A stretch of 64,000 nucleotides of DNA, from positions 372,001 to 436,000 of the forward strand of contig NZ_JAAVUW010000004.1 in the NCBI RefSeq assembly GCF_018449605.1, in the 5' to 3' direction. The notes under the pieces are model-generated. The model was given only the letters and a program-made list of their open reading frames with translations, was not told the DNA's origin and searched no databases. A program made the position numbers and the translations under genes. Each line of letters begins with the position of its first letter. The stretch's first letter is position 1. This document shows, one piece after another, positions 57,601-64,000 of this stretch. Source of the stretch: Luteibacter sp. dw_328. Its GTDB lineage: Bacteria; Pseudomonadota; Gammaproteobacteria; Xanthomonadales; Rhodanobacteraceae.

Positions 57601-58044
57601 GCACGCCGCGCGTTCGAAGCCGAGGCGGCGGTGCCGCATGCACCGCGCGTGCAGGACGAAGTCCGCGTGAAGCCCCTGGTCATGGTGGTCGACGATTCGA
57701 TCACGATGCGCAAGGTCACCGGCCGCGTGCTGGAACGTCACGAGTTTGAAGTGATGACGGCGAAGGACGGCGTGGACGCCCTCGAGAAGCTCAACGAGCG
57801 CGTGCCCGACCTGATGCTGCTCGACATCGAGATGCCGCGCATGGACGGCTATGAACTGGCAACGCAGATGAAGGCGGATGAACGCCTGGCGGGTGTGCCG
57901 ATCATCATGATCACCTCGCGCACCGGCGATAAGCATCGCCAGCGCGCGTTCGACATCGGTGTCGACCGCTACATCGGCAAGCCGTACCAGGAGAACGACC
58001 TCATCGTGCAGATCAATGATGTGCTCGGAGTGACCCATGGTTGA
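51646..58044 (+). CDS. chpA: Hybrid pilus histidine kinase ChpA (PilL)
   Basis: ChpA is the very large kinase of the Chp system. From GTG 51646 it is 2132 aa; P. aeruginosa ChpA is somewhat longer. Four HPt-type histidines are clear: H54 (DLHQVHGTLRMVEL), H726 (RSFHTLKGSGRLVG), H913 (AVHTLHGAIGMVD) and H1379 (DLHTLKGSARMAG). The N-terminal ~600 residues also contain His-less FimL/HPt-like segments. A long acidic linker with two short helical motifs (FDEAELEALLRD near 1080, LEAELEAMLAG near 1120) precedes the dimerisation, HATPase (HMLRNAVAHGIE, about 1705) and CheW-like domains, and a C-terminal receiver with acceptor D2060 (LMLLDIEMPRMDG). Confidence 0.95.
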   Translation: MRLQDHTDFTTLHWVKAELDDALSKARQALESYVEDSRDAYVMHTCAADLHQVHGTLRMVELYGAAMVVGEMEQLVAALIDDRVAHRDDAYAALMRGMMQMPDYLERLQSGHRDVPIVLLPLLNDLRESRGEQSLHESALFTPNLDTMLPIGAPGASDPAVAEAHRAELAELRVRFQQQLLAWFRGQGNERQLLGMRATLDAIAARCYTIAGRRLWWIAAGVLEGLERGVLRAHEKDVRQLIGRVDRSIRELVEGGEEVLLTGESDDLARKLLYYVAQAKTGSDRIEELRQTYRLDGLLPRAAELEHARGSMSGHNRALLDTVSAAIKEDLLRVKESLDLFLRRPDGDPAQLGPQADVLDRVGDTLGMLALGVPRRVVGEQRRILGEIATGQRSPDEESLLDVAGALLYVEASLDDHIERLGAEGEGETQVSDSGPSPLPRSEARHILSTLMREATANTSKVKDAIVAFVESSWDHAQLDGTPELMGEIGGAMNMLGAPRPAELADGIGLFIHRELLGDRRVPNSAQMDRLADALAALEYYLEAAREHRGGLEHILDVTQQSLAELGYWPVPVVEAPTPLGEAALESIDTTAIEHIAVPSTSVDAGETVSSFADTFDLLDEPPTQAEIEAAQAHASEAVTHDVAAAATGEEDWVEIEEEVEQEVGGSGNAEFAGFQITVDGIDDEIREIFLEETEEEIGNLLAAQEAWLRDPERIEALVPIRRSFHTLKGSGRLVGARLLGEFAWKVENMLNRVLDHTITPHDGVQALIRHAVDALPQLKSALEGESTPGAPIAAIMETADRLSMGDSAFVEDIAKSSVHTVRTKVKRRVPRDTIAAVPTAAFAGYGHTPSEPVEATPMDPPYVAPPLPPVDAVLLDILRTEVAQYLHVIRANLALAGDGELPVDDGLLRAVHTLHGAIGMVDIPVLIQVLAPLEGLIKRVRASGVPLRPAGVDALTDAADLVDHVMEQFDAPDPRVPDVSALAAQIVALRDEQPEATVAHILYEPDPQPLDDEATTYAPVAHDETPVTFEDIQAVDAFEVVEEPEIVDDIRVHHELPSFEETPVTIDSPLDANDSFDDITFDEAELEALLRDTSPSAGHLPVAEEPVAEDVPVAQVSLEAELEAMLAGELAARESAAAEHAQHHVVSDTSSNETEEAETLPGIELDPIETSDATADLTAELLASFEGFQIDKPEGDVKPILKYDAEEDAAWRSLIGGLADDAASPEQDDVEEVIDETASEEEGFLADEAFALDATPEEPISAEHTELTELADIDETVDPTADVVEPSVEPSDELSSEPVVIEDQSHEPVAAPVHTPVEEPVVAMVPELSPYADIDPDLLEVFVEEGREILDHADGALAAWRIEPQVAEHVTALQRDLHTLKGSARMAGLAVVGDLAHAMEALLDAVAGGQRDSDRASIEATEVGFDRLHGMIQSIALGRAIALNDADIEPFARLAGAPIAPDTLTAESYREEREAAIITPEPAPIPGFEPLAEVDAIPVLERDLPELLPEFEEEELQRSSQEQIRVRADMLDTLVNHAGEVSIYRSRLEQQTASFRSTLTEHEQTVSRLRSQLRMLEIETEAQIIARYHQEHRETGATNFDPLELDRFSQLQQYSRALAESVSDLVSLQTILDELTRQSENLLLQQQRVNAELQEGLMQTRMLPFDAMVPNLRRTLRQAAGDVGKRAQLVVEGANGEMDRNMLDRIKAPFEHMLRNAVAHGIESPDTREASGKNPEGTVRIQVSREATEVVVRLSDDGAGMDRDAIRAKAIERGLLRPEARVSDDQIFQLTQVPGFSTAEKVTQVAGRGVGMDVVANEIKQLGGTLGIESQKGVGTTFVMRLPFTLAVTQALIVRIGETNFAIPMTSVHGVARVAPNELAHRMADENPSFDYLGDDYTIHDLPQLLGVHVIASPEEGDVPLLLARSGDLRAAIRVDAVLGSREIVVKPVGPQVSSVPGILGATIMGDGSVLMILDLAPMVRHGVARRAFEAEAAVPHAPRVQDEVRVKPLVMVVDDSITMRKVTGRVLERHEFEVMTAKDGVDALEKLNERVPDLMLLDIEMPRMDGYELATQMKADERLAGVPIIMITSRTGDKHRQRAFDIGVDRYIGKPYQENDLIVQINDVLGVTHG

Positions 58045-59764
58045 TCGCGAGCCGTCGGTCGCCCTGCTGTTCGACGATGCGGCGCTTGCCGCCCACCTGC
58101 GCGACGCCCTCGTCGCGCACGGTGCGCGCATTGTCTACGAGTCGGACCTGCGCGCGTTCGCCCCGGCCGAGCTGGTCGGGTCGTCGGCTGACGTGGTCGT
58201 GGTCGATCTCGACGATCCCAGCGACAGCGACCTCGACCGTCTCTATGACACGGTCGAAGGGGGACACCCGCGCCTCGTTTTCAACGATGCCGATGCCAGC
58301 CGCAATCTGGAAGGCTGGGACCGCGCCCGCTGGGCCCGGCACCTTGCCGCCAAGCTGGTGGGTGCGAGCCCGATGGATCCGCCGCGCCCTGACGACGCGC
58401 GCGCCATCGAACCGCGCATCGATGCGATTGCGGGCGTGGCGGCTCCTGCCGAGGAGACGTTCGACGAACCCCTGGCTGGCGATCTCGCCATCACAGGCAG
58501 CCACGGTTATGCCGAGTCGCCGATGGCAACGGACGAAGATGTCGGCGTCGTTGCTCTTGCTGACGACGACACCCCCGTTGACAGTGCCGATGATCTGGCT
58601 GACTCCCTGGACTTCTCCGCGCCGCTGGCCGACGCGGCAGACGAGGAGGAGGGCAGCGATCCGATCAGGCTGGCAGCCGAACTGGAGGCGTTGCTCGCCG
58701 ATAGCGACCCCGACTCGATCAACGGTTCCGACGGCCTGGAAGATGTTCCCTCGTCGCCGCTGGAACTGACCGAGCTGGCGTCGCTCGATCTCTCCGGTTT
58801 CGAGGTGGTGGACGATGCACCGCCTCCGGCTCCCGTTGTGGAGCGCGAGTTCGATGTCAGCCAGTTGAGTCTGACGGCGGAAGACGAGGGCACGCCCGCC
58901 GTTTCCGCGGGTAGCGAACATTCCCTCCAGATCGAATCGCGCGCCACGGAATACGTGCCGCCGCCGGCTCCGGAGTGGGATCTGGTGGACCACGATACGA
59001 TCGTGATCGACGCGCCCGTGCACGGCAATGCGGCCGACTTTGGTATCGAGACGGTGAGCGCTGCCGAGTATCTCGCGCAGGACATCGTCGATGACGGCTC
59101 GCATGGACTCGAGGCTGGACTGTCGCTTGAACTCGTCTCGCTCGAGGAAGCCATCGCGCCACGCACGGACGGCGACTTCTCCCATGAGATGTTCCTCGAG
59201 GGCAGTGCGCGTGCCGTTCGCCGCGTCGTCGCTCTCGGCGGTTCGCGCGAAAGCGAAGCCGCCGTGGCCGCCTTCGTCGCCGCGTTGCCTAAGCGTATGC
59301 CTGCCGTGGTCCTGGTCGCTGTGCATCACGACGCGGATGCGGACGGCTTCGCTCAACGCCTTGGCCGCGCACGCGTGGCCAAGGATGGATCGCATACAGA
59401 GCACGGCGAGATTCTCGTGGTTTCGCGTGGCACGCACGTACAGATCCGTCGCGACGGTAGCGTCACGGTGCGCGAAGACGGCAGCGCCAGTTCCGCGTCC
59501 GGCCCGTCCATTGACGGGATCTTCAGCACGCTCGCCGGCGGTTTCGGTACCGATGCGCTGGCGATCGTTTTCGCTGGCCGCGGAAACGATGCCGTGGCCG
59601 GTTCGCAGGCCGTGTACGACGCCGGCGGCCGTGTCTGGGTCGAGACCGTCGTTGCCGAGGCCGATGCCGGGCATATGGTTGCCGGGATTCGCGAGGAACG
59701 CGTGGCCGGCTTTGCCGGCGACGTTCATGCCCTGGCGCAGAAACTGATCGAGGAATTTCCATGA
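58037..59764 (+). CDS. chpB: Divergent CheB-like protein ChpB
   Basis: A 575 aa protein between chpA and chpC. The first ~110 residues look like a receiver without the phospho-acceptor environment (LFDDAALAAHLRDALVAHGA, VVVVDLDDPSDSDLDRLY). A long acidic linker follows with a motif LAAELEALLADSDPD near residue 215. The C-terminal ~200 residues are CheB methylesterase-like with all three expected catalytic positions: Ser in VVALGGSRESEAAV, His in VAVHHDADADGFAQRL and Asp in VFAGRGNDAVAGSQAV. The sequence is much diverged from ordinary CheB. Overlaps chpA by 8 bp and chpC by 4 bp. Confidence 0.85.
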   Translation: MVDREPSVALLFDDAALAAHLRDALVAHGARIVYESDLRAFAPAELVGSSADVVVVDLDDPSDSDLDRLYDTVEGGHPRLVFNDADASRNLEGWDRARWARHLAAKLVGASPMDPPRPDDARAIEPRIDAIAGVAAPAEETFDEPLAGDLAITGSHGYAESPMATDEDVGVVALADDDTPVDSADDLADSLDFSAPLADAADEEEGSDPIRLAAELEALLADSDPDSINGSDGLEDVPSSPLELTELASLDLSGFEVVDDAPPPAPVVEREFDVSQLSLTAEDEGTPAVSAGSEHSLQIESRATEYVPPPAPEWDLVDHDTIVIDAPVHGNAADFGIETVSAAEYLAQDIVDDGSHGLEAGLSLELVSLEEAIAPRTDGDFSHEMFLEGSARAVRRVVALGGSRESEAAVAAFVAALPKRMPAVVLVAVHHDADADGFAQRLGRARVAKDGSHTEHGEILVVSRGTHVQIRRDGSVTVREDGSASSASGPSIDGIFSTLAGGFGTDALAIVFAGRGNDAVAGSQAVYDAGGRVWVETVVAEADAGHMVAGIREERVAGFAGDVHALAQKLIEEFP

Positions 59765-60231
59765 GCGAGCCGTTACCGCGCGAAATCCGCTGCGTCCTGA
59801 TTCCCAGCGGCGGCGTACGCCTCCTGTTGCCGAACGCCTCAGTGGCCGAAGTGATCACGTTGGCGGGTGTCGAGGCAGTGGCCGACGCACCGGTGTGGCT
59901 GGTCGGTCGTATTACGTGGCGCGGTTGGCGCGTTCCACTGGTGCGCTTCGACCATGTCGCCGCGCTTGCGGAAGAGGGCAGCGCGCAGGCGCCGCGTGTG
60001 GCGGTCCTGAAGGGCGTGAGCAATTATCCCGACATGCCGTATCTCGCGGTCCTGACGCACGGCTTCCCCCGCCTGACCACGCTGAATGCGGAGCTCCTGC
60101 TGCCGACGCACGACGGCCACGAGCTGCCCTTTGGCGTTCGCGCCCGCGTCCTCGTCCGCGACGATACGGCCGTCATTCCGGATCTCGAAGCGCTGGAAGA
60201 AACCCTGGTGGGCATGTTCGCCGAGGCGTAA
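59761..60231 (+). CDS. chpC: Pilus CheW-like protein ChpC
   Basis: A 156 aa CheW-domain protein from ATG 59761, overlapping chpB by 4 bp. The fold is read from IRCVLIPSGGVRLLLPNASV, VWLVGRITWRGWRVPLVRFD and LTHGFPRLTTLNAELLLPTH. It is the last gene of the Chp cluster, in the standard order. Confidence 0.9.
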   Translation: MSEPLPREIRCVLIPSGGVRLLLPNASVAEVITLAGVEAVADAPVWLVGRITWRGWRVPLVRFDHVAALAEEGSAQAPRVAVLKGVSNYPDMPYLAVLTHGFPRLTTLNAELLLPTHDGHELPFGVRARVLVRDDTAVIPDLEALEETLVGMFAEA

Positions 60232-60271
60232 TCGGGTTGCGTGTGGCGTTCGGGCACGCGCCGCGCGGGCC

Positions 60272-60293
60272 GTAGTAGCCGCTTCAGCGGCGA
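60272..60293 (+). repeat. Degenerate REP-like repeat
   Basis: GTAGTAGCCGCTTCAGCGGC then GA, downstream of chpC; another partial copy (TTCGCCGATGAATCGG) lies at 60394-60409. Confidence 0.6.
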
Positions 60294-60314
60294 ACCCTCA
60301 ACACTGATTTCTCA

Positions 60315-60377
60315 AATGAGGCCTTGCGGTGATCCGGCGAGCGGTTAAACCGCCCAGGATCACGGCAGGGCCTCATT
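60315..60377. repeat. Long hairpin after the Chp cluster
   Basis: Inverted repeat of 21 bp with 2 mismatches (60315-60335 with 60357-60377), and a smaller palindrome GCGGTTAAACCGC in its loop. There is no T run, so it is not a standard terminator; it could still end or stabilise the chp transcript. Confidence 0.7.
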
Positions 60378-60438
60378 CGTTCGCCAGCCCCGGTTCGCCG
60401 ATGAATCGGACGGGAGCATCAAAACCCGAGATTGCCTC

Positions 60439-60466
60439 TTGACGTGTAAATGAGAATCGTTATCAT
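60439..60466 (+). promoter_or_regulatory. Fur-box promoter of hemP
   Basis: A -35 TTGACG (60439-60444) and -10 TATCAT (60461-60466) are 16 bp apart. A Fur box matching 15 of 19 consensus positions (60446-60464, core AATGAGAATCGTTATC) covers the spacer and -10, so iron-bound Fur would block this promoter. Confidence 0.8.
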
Positions 60467-60498
60467 CAAAGCCGAACCCAGACCCTCGGAGCTGAGCC

Positions 60499-60696
60499 AT
60501 GTTGATGAGATCGCTTCCCCTGACCGATAACAGCGGCCGTGACAAGGTCGTTGCGCTGCGTGCCGCCCCTGCGGTTGCCCGTCGTATCGAAAGCACGCGT
60601 CTGCTCGACGGCTCGCGGGAGCTCGTCATCGAGCACCAGGGCAATGAGTACCACCTGCGCCTCACGCGCAACGACAAGCTCATCCTTACCAAGTAA
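60499..60696 (+). CDS. hemP: Hemin uptake protein HemP
   Basis: A 65 aa HemP-family protein ending in the conserved block LVIEHQGNEYHLRLTRNDKL followed by ILTK. GGAG lies 7 nt before ATG 60499. HemP acts in iron/heme uptake regulation; in some bacteria it activates heme receptor genes. The Fur box directly upstream supports iron control. No heme receptor gene is in the window. Confidence 0.85.
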   Translation: MLMRSLPLTDNSGRDKVVALRAAPAVARRIESTRLLDGSRELVIEHQGNEYHLRLTRNDKLILTK

Positions 60697-60830
60697 GGGC
60701 CCGCTTCAGTAGGGCCTTCTCCAATGGGGCCTTCTCTCATTGGGACCTTCTCCCCGACGCCAAGCCACGCGGGCCCTCCCGGGCCGCCCAGCCAGGCATC
60801 CCATTCCGGCAGTCACCCGGGAGACGCGCC

Positions 60831-61394
60831 ATGTTCGGCTGGTTAGCTTCGTTCGGTATGCACTCGCGAGCCCGTTCCACCCCGACCACGCGCTGGTTGG
60901 CGATCACGCCACGTACGCTGGTCGAAGGCCTTGGCCAGCTTGGCGGTGTGCTGTATCTCGCACCGCGGTCGGCGGCCTGCCCCCTCCAGGACAACGCGGC
61001 GTATGGCTGCCTCGTCGAGTCCGCGGACCTCGCGCCACTTCTGACCACGCGTTACGTCGGCCTCACCTGTGCGATAACGGCGGAAGGTCCGCGTGAGTGG
61101 ATCGACTGCGTGGGCGGCGAGGGTGAGGCCCTCGCGCGCATCTACCTCCTCCCGGACACGGACTACCTCGCCTGGGACGGCCTGTTCGTCGATGCGACGC
61201 CCGCCGATGCGCCGAACCGTGAACTGCCCGACCGCGAATGGCTACGTGCCTCGCGCGCTCGGGTCCTCTCCTTCACGCGTCGGCGCCTGGTCGGTTTTAC
61301 CGTGCTGGGTGCGCGCGACGTGCTCATCTCCTCGCTCGGCCGTGGCGTGGCGCGAGACATCGCGGTCTCGGAGTCGGTGGGTATCACTGTCTAG
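60831..61394 (+). CDS. Hypothetical protein next to hemP
   Basis: A 187 aa soluble protein from ATG 60831 with GGGAGA about 7 nt upstream. No clear family. A stretch such as ARIYLLPDTDYLAWDGLFVD loosely recalls heme-utilisation proteins of the HemS/ChuX type, and its position behind hemP supports an iron link, but this is weak. Three imperfect 15-bp repeats around GGGCCTTCTC (about 60710-60756) lie between hemP and this gene. Confidence 0.6.
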   Translation: MFGWLASFGMHSRARSTPTTRWLAITPRTLVEGLGQLGGVLYLAPRSAACPLQDNAAYGCLVESADLAPLLTTRYVGLTCAITAEGPREWIDCVGGEGEALARIYLLPDTDYLAWDGLFVDATPADAPNRELPDREWLRASRARVLSFTRRRLVGFTVLGARDVLISSLGRGVARDIAVSESVGITV

Positions 61395-61403
61395 CGGCGG
61401 GTC

Positions 61404-61457
61404 TGTCCGGGCGGTCTGTCCGACCGGCCCGGTGTCCGGACATTCTGTCCGCGGACA
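61404..61457 (+). promoter_or_regulatory. Array of TGTCC/GGACA sites, candidate sigma-54 activator enhancer
   Basis: TGTCC occurs at 61404, 61417, 61433 and 61446 (spacing 13, 16, 13). Two form perfect palindromes: TGTCCGGACA (61433-61442) and TGTCCGCGGACA (61446-61457). The array ends about 55 bp upstream of a sigma-54 promoter, a typical place for binding of an NtrC-type activator. Confidence 0.65.
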
Positions 61458-61513
61458 CGACGCCGTCCCTGAAGGTCTCCTGTAACTATATGTTTTAAAT
61501 GCAGGTAGTGGCT

Positions 61514-61529
61514 TGGCACGCCGCTTGCT
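61514..61529 (+). promoter_or_regulatory. Sigma-54 promoter of the efflux operon
   Basis: TGGCACGCCGCTTGCT matches the consensus TGGCACG-N4-TTGCW, with the GG and GC separated by exactly 10 bases. It lies 33 bp before the adaptor ATG. Confidence 0.85.
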
Positions 61530-61562
61530 GTCTATCCCTCAAGAGAATCCAGGGAAGCCAGC

Positions 61563-62834
61563 ATGATCCGCGATACCTCCGCCACGGACCGCCTCGTCGA
61601 AGTCGGTTCCAACCGTAACCGCAAGCTGATGTACATCGGCGCCGGCATTGCCGTGGTCGCTGCACTCGCGTTCGCGGCCCCCCATATCGCCACGATGTTT
61701 TCCGCCGACAGCTCGGTGAGTGCCTCGCGCCTGAGCTTCGCCACGGTAACGCGGGGTCCTTTCGTCCGCGACATCGCCGCCGAAGGCAAGGTCGTCGCCG
61801 CGGTCAGCCCGACGCTGTACGCCACCTCCGCCGGTGCGGTGGTGTTGACCGTGCACCCGGGCGACGTGGTGAAGAAGGACCAGGTACTCGCCACCATCAC
61901 CAGTCCGGACCTCGCCGCCAAGCTGGCCCAGGAACGCTCTGCCGCCGACGCTGCAAAAGTGGAATTCCTTCGTGCGCAGATTGACGCGACGAAGAAACGC
62001 TCGGAACTGCAGAAGGCCTACGACAACGCGATCATCGACCAGACCGCAGGCCAGCGCGATCTCAAGCGTTACGAAGGCGCCTTTGCCAAGGGTGCGGTAC
62101 CCGTCGCGGATGTCGACAGATCCAAGTCCGCGCTCGAGAAGGCCGACGTCACGGTGAAGCATGCCCAGTCCGATCTCACCACGGACAACGGCAGCCTGAC
62201 CTTCGACATCCAGGCGAAGAAGCTCGCCTACGACCGCCAGGTGCTGCTCGTGCAGGACCTCGAACGCCAGGTGGAAGAACTCAACGTGAAGTCGCCGGTG
62301 GACGGCCAGGTGGGCCAGGCGTTCATCGCCGAACGCGCTACCGTTGCTAAAGACGCGCAGTTGCTCAGCGTGATCGATCTTTCCGCCCTCCAGGTGGAGA
62401 TGAAAGTCCCCGAGAGCTTTGCGCGCGACCTCGCCATCGGCATGCCGGGTGAGATCAGCGGTAACGGCAAGGTATGGAACGGCAAGGTCAGTGCGATCTC
62501 GCCGGAAGTGGTCAATGGCGAAGTGGCTGCACGCCTTCGGTTCGACGGTGCCACGCCCAGCCAGCTGCGCCAGAGCCAGCGTCTTTCGGTACGTGTGCTC
62601 CTCGACAAGCGCGACAACGTGCTCACCGTGCAGCGCGGCTCCTTCGTCGACGAAAGCGCTGGCCGCTACGCCTATGTCGTTGCTGACGGCATGGCCGATC
62701 GCCGGGACATCCGTGTCGGTGCGAGCAGCATCGACAAGGTCGAAATCCTGAGCGGCCTGAAAGAGGGCGACAAGATCGTCATCTCCGGTGCCGACACCTT
62801 CGGCGACGCCAAACACATCGCCATCAGCCGCTGA
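61563..62834 (+). CDS. Periplasmic adaptor (membrane fusion) protein of ABC efflux
   Basis: A 423 aa HlyD/MacA-type adaptor with one N-terminal membrane anchor (residues 21-44, LMYIGAGIAVVAALAFAAPH). A biotinyl-lipoyl-like half (TVHPGDVVKKDQVLATITSP), a long helical hairpin (about 115-225), the second lipoyl half (VKSPVDGQVGQAFIAERATV) and beta-barrel parts follow. Adaptor, ATPase and permease are co-directional with gaps of about 30 bp, so they form one transport operon under the sigma-54 promoter. Confidence 0.88.
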   Translation: MIRDTSATDRLVEVGSNRNRKLMYIGAGIAVVAALAFAAPHIATMFSADSSVSASRLSFATVTRGPFVRDIAAEGKVVAAVSPTLYATSAGAVVLTVHPGDVVKKDQVLATITSPDLAAKLAQERSAADAAKVEFLRAQIDATKKRSELQKAYDNAIIDQTAGQRDLKRYEGAFAKGAVPVADVDRSKSALEKADVTVKHAQSDLTTDNGSLTFDIQAKKLAYDRQVLLVQDLERQVEELNVKSPVDGQVGQAFIAERATVAKDAQLLSVIDLSALQVEMKVPESFARDLAIGMPGEISGNGKVWNGKVSAISPEVVNGEVAARLRFDGATPSQLRQSQRLSVRVLLDKRDNVLTVQRGSFVDESAGRYAYVVADGMADRRDIRVGASSIDKVEILSGLKEGDKIVISGADTFGDAKHIAISR

Positions 62835-62869
62835 ACCAACACCATTCCCTTACCAACGAAGGAACCGCC

Positions 62870-63580
62870 ATGCTCAAGATGACCCATCTCGCCAAGGTCT
62901 ACCGCACGGAAGTCGTCGAGACCTACGCCCTGCGCGACTTCAACATCGACGTGAAGGAAGGCGAGTTCGTCGCCGTCACCGGACCTTCCGGTTCGGGCAA
63001 GACCACGTTCCTCACGATTGCTGGCCTGCTCGAAACCTTCACCGGCGGTCAGTACCACCTGGACGGTGTCGAAGTCAGCCAGCTCGACGACAACGCCCGC
63101 TCGCGCATTCGCAACGAGAAAATCGGCTTCATCTTCCAGGCCTTCAACCTGATTCCCGACCTCAACGTGTTCGATAACGTGGAAGTGCCGTTGCGCTATC
63201 GCGGCATGAAAGCCGCCGAGCGCAAGCAGCGCATCATGGATGCGTTGGAGCGCGTAGGCCTGGCCTCGCGTGCCAAGCACTACCCGGCGGAACTCTCCGG
63301 CGGCCAGCAGCAGCGTGTCGCCATCGCCCGCGCACTTGCCGGTTCGCCGCGTCTGCTTCTCGCGGATGAGCCGACCGGTAACCTCGACACGCAGATGGCC
63401 CGCGGCGTCATGGAACTGCTCGAAGAGATTCATCGCGAAGGCGCCACCATTGTCATGGTGACCCATGACCCCGAACTCGCCGCACGTGCGCAGCGCAACG
63501 TGCACGTGATCGATGGCCAGGTAGTGGACCTTTCCGAAGAGCCGCGCTTCCACGCGCAGCCCAACGTCGCCCACTCCTGA
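62870..63580 (+). CDS. ABC transporter ATPase, MacB/LolD type
   Basis: A 236 aa ATPase. Walker [10 protein letters not shown] is at residues 38-46, the Q-loop at [20 protein letters not shown], the signature [15 protein letters not shown] from about 142, Walker [13 protein letters not shown], and the switch His in MVTHDPELA. This class powers mechanotransmission-type efflux or lipoprotein systems together with FtsX-like permeases. Substrate not known. Confidence 0.92.
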   Translation: MLKMTHLAKVYRTEVVETYALRDFNIDVKEGEFVAVTGPSGSGKTTFLTIAGLLETFTGGQYHLDGVEVSQLDDNARSRIRNEKIGFIFQAFNLIPDLNVFDNVEVPLRYRGMKAAERKQRIMDALERVGLASRAKHYPAELSGGQQQRVAIARALAGSPRLLLADEPTGNLDTQMARGVMELLEEIHREGATIVMVTHDPELAARAQRNVHVIDGQVVDLSEEPRFHAQPNVAHS

Positions 63581-63609
63581 TCCGTCCGCCCAACATCCCG
63601 GGGACACCC

Positions 63610-64000
63610 ATGTTCAGTTACTACCTCCAGCTCGGCCTGCGCAGCCTGCGCCGCAACCCGGTCCTCACCGGGTTGATGGTGATGGCCATCGGTTTCGGCG
63701 TCGCCGCGTCGATGACGACGTACTCGGTGTTTCGCGCCACGTCACGCGATCCTATACCGCAGAAGTCGAGCCAGCTGTACATGACCCAGCTGGACAACTG
63801 GGGCCCCGACAAGCTCGAGAAGGGCGAGCCGCCTGCGGCGTTGAGCTACAAGGACGCCACCGCTTTGCTCAACGCACACAAGGCAAAACGCCAGGCGATT
63901 ACCTATCCGGTGGGCGTCTCGGTGATTCCCGAGGATCCCTCGAGGCTCCCCGTTCGCGAAGGCGCGTATGCGACGGGCTCGGACTTTTTCCCGATGTTCG
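63610..64000 (+). CDS. FtsX/MacB-type ABC permease (partial, runs off window)
   Basis: The first 130 codons of a permease from ATG 63610. An amphipathic N-terminal helix (SYYLQLGLRSLRRNPVLTGL), the first membrane segment (LMVMAIGFGVAASMTTYSVF) and the start of the periplasmic MacB-PCD-like domain are present. The gene is cut by the window end. It completes the adaptor-ATPase-permease order. Confidence 0.82.
   Translation, partial: MFSYYLQLGLRSLRRNPVLTGLMVMAIGFGVAASMTTYSVFRATSRDPIPQKSSQLYMTQLDNWGPDKLEKGEPPAALSYKDATALLNAHKAKRQAITYPVGVSVIPEDPSRLPVREGAYATGSDFFPMF

Noticed and set aside
56527-59728. Long minus-strand ORFs opposite chpA and chpB
   Set aside because: His/Asp/Arg-rich antisense frames without family features.

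Overview
The window is a GC-rich gammaproteobacterial chromosome segment. Gene content, gene order and recurring 'GTAGGAGCCGATTCATCGGCGAT'-type short repeats fit a motile, twitching member of the Xanthomonadales, most likely Rhodanobacteraceae (Luteibacter/Dyella-like). The genus is inferred from general familiarity, not a search. No rRNA, tRNA or CRISPR array was seen. Layout: (1) 83-16257, + strand: flagellar export and placement genes (fliN-O-P-Q-R, flhB, flhA, flhF, flhG, fliA), then chemotaxis and motor genes (cheY, cheZ, cheA, motC, motD, ParA-like, CheW/ParP-like, cheW, DUF2802-like). Most junctions overlap by 4 bp. cheB and cheR are absent from this stretch. (2) About 16258-20300: an AT-richer accessory patch with a lone KAP-type P-loop NTPase, a small minus-strand ORF with a strong ribosome binding site, an IS1111-group (IS110 family) element whose transposase has an in-frame amber codon, and a structured non-coding stretch ending in an intrinsic terminator. 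(3) 20339-28685, - strand: tamB and tamA (outer-membrane translocation and assembly module) and a GH17-GT2 fusion beta-glucan synthase-like protein. (4) 28933-39543: dps, hrpA-relA, proC-yggT, and the twitching ATPases pilT and pilU. (5) 39633-45868: a small secreted protein, a BON-domain protein, an intergenic zone with a heptamer tandem repeat and an inverted pair of MITE-like modules, a large lipoprotein, and pyrB-ruvX-yqgE. (6) 46022-60231: a TonB3-like protein, gshB, and the type IV pilus chemosensory cluster pilG-H-I-J-chpA-chpB-chpC, without pilK. (7) 60439-64000: Fur-controlled hemP with an unknown neighbour, then an adaptor/ABC efflux operon behind a near-perfect sigma-54 promoter with upstream paired palindromes; the permease is cut by the window end. 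The window therefore carries most of two motility control systems: flagellar export and chemotaxis, and twitching retraction with Chp signalling. The most unusual sequence-level observations are REP-like repeats translated in-frame inside the cheA linker (with compensatory stem changes), an array of FliM/CheZ-like short acidic motifs in CheA with related motifs in ChpA and ChpB, the inverted MITE-like module pair, tandem duplication of the 3' end of tamB, and the accessory patch between the flagellar and tam loci.
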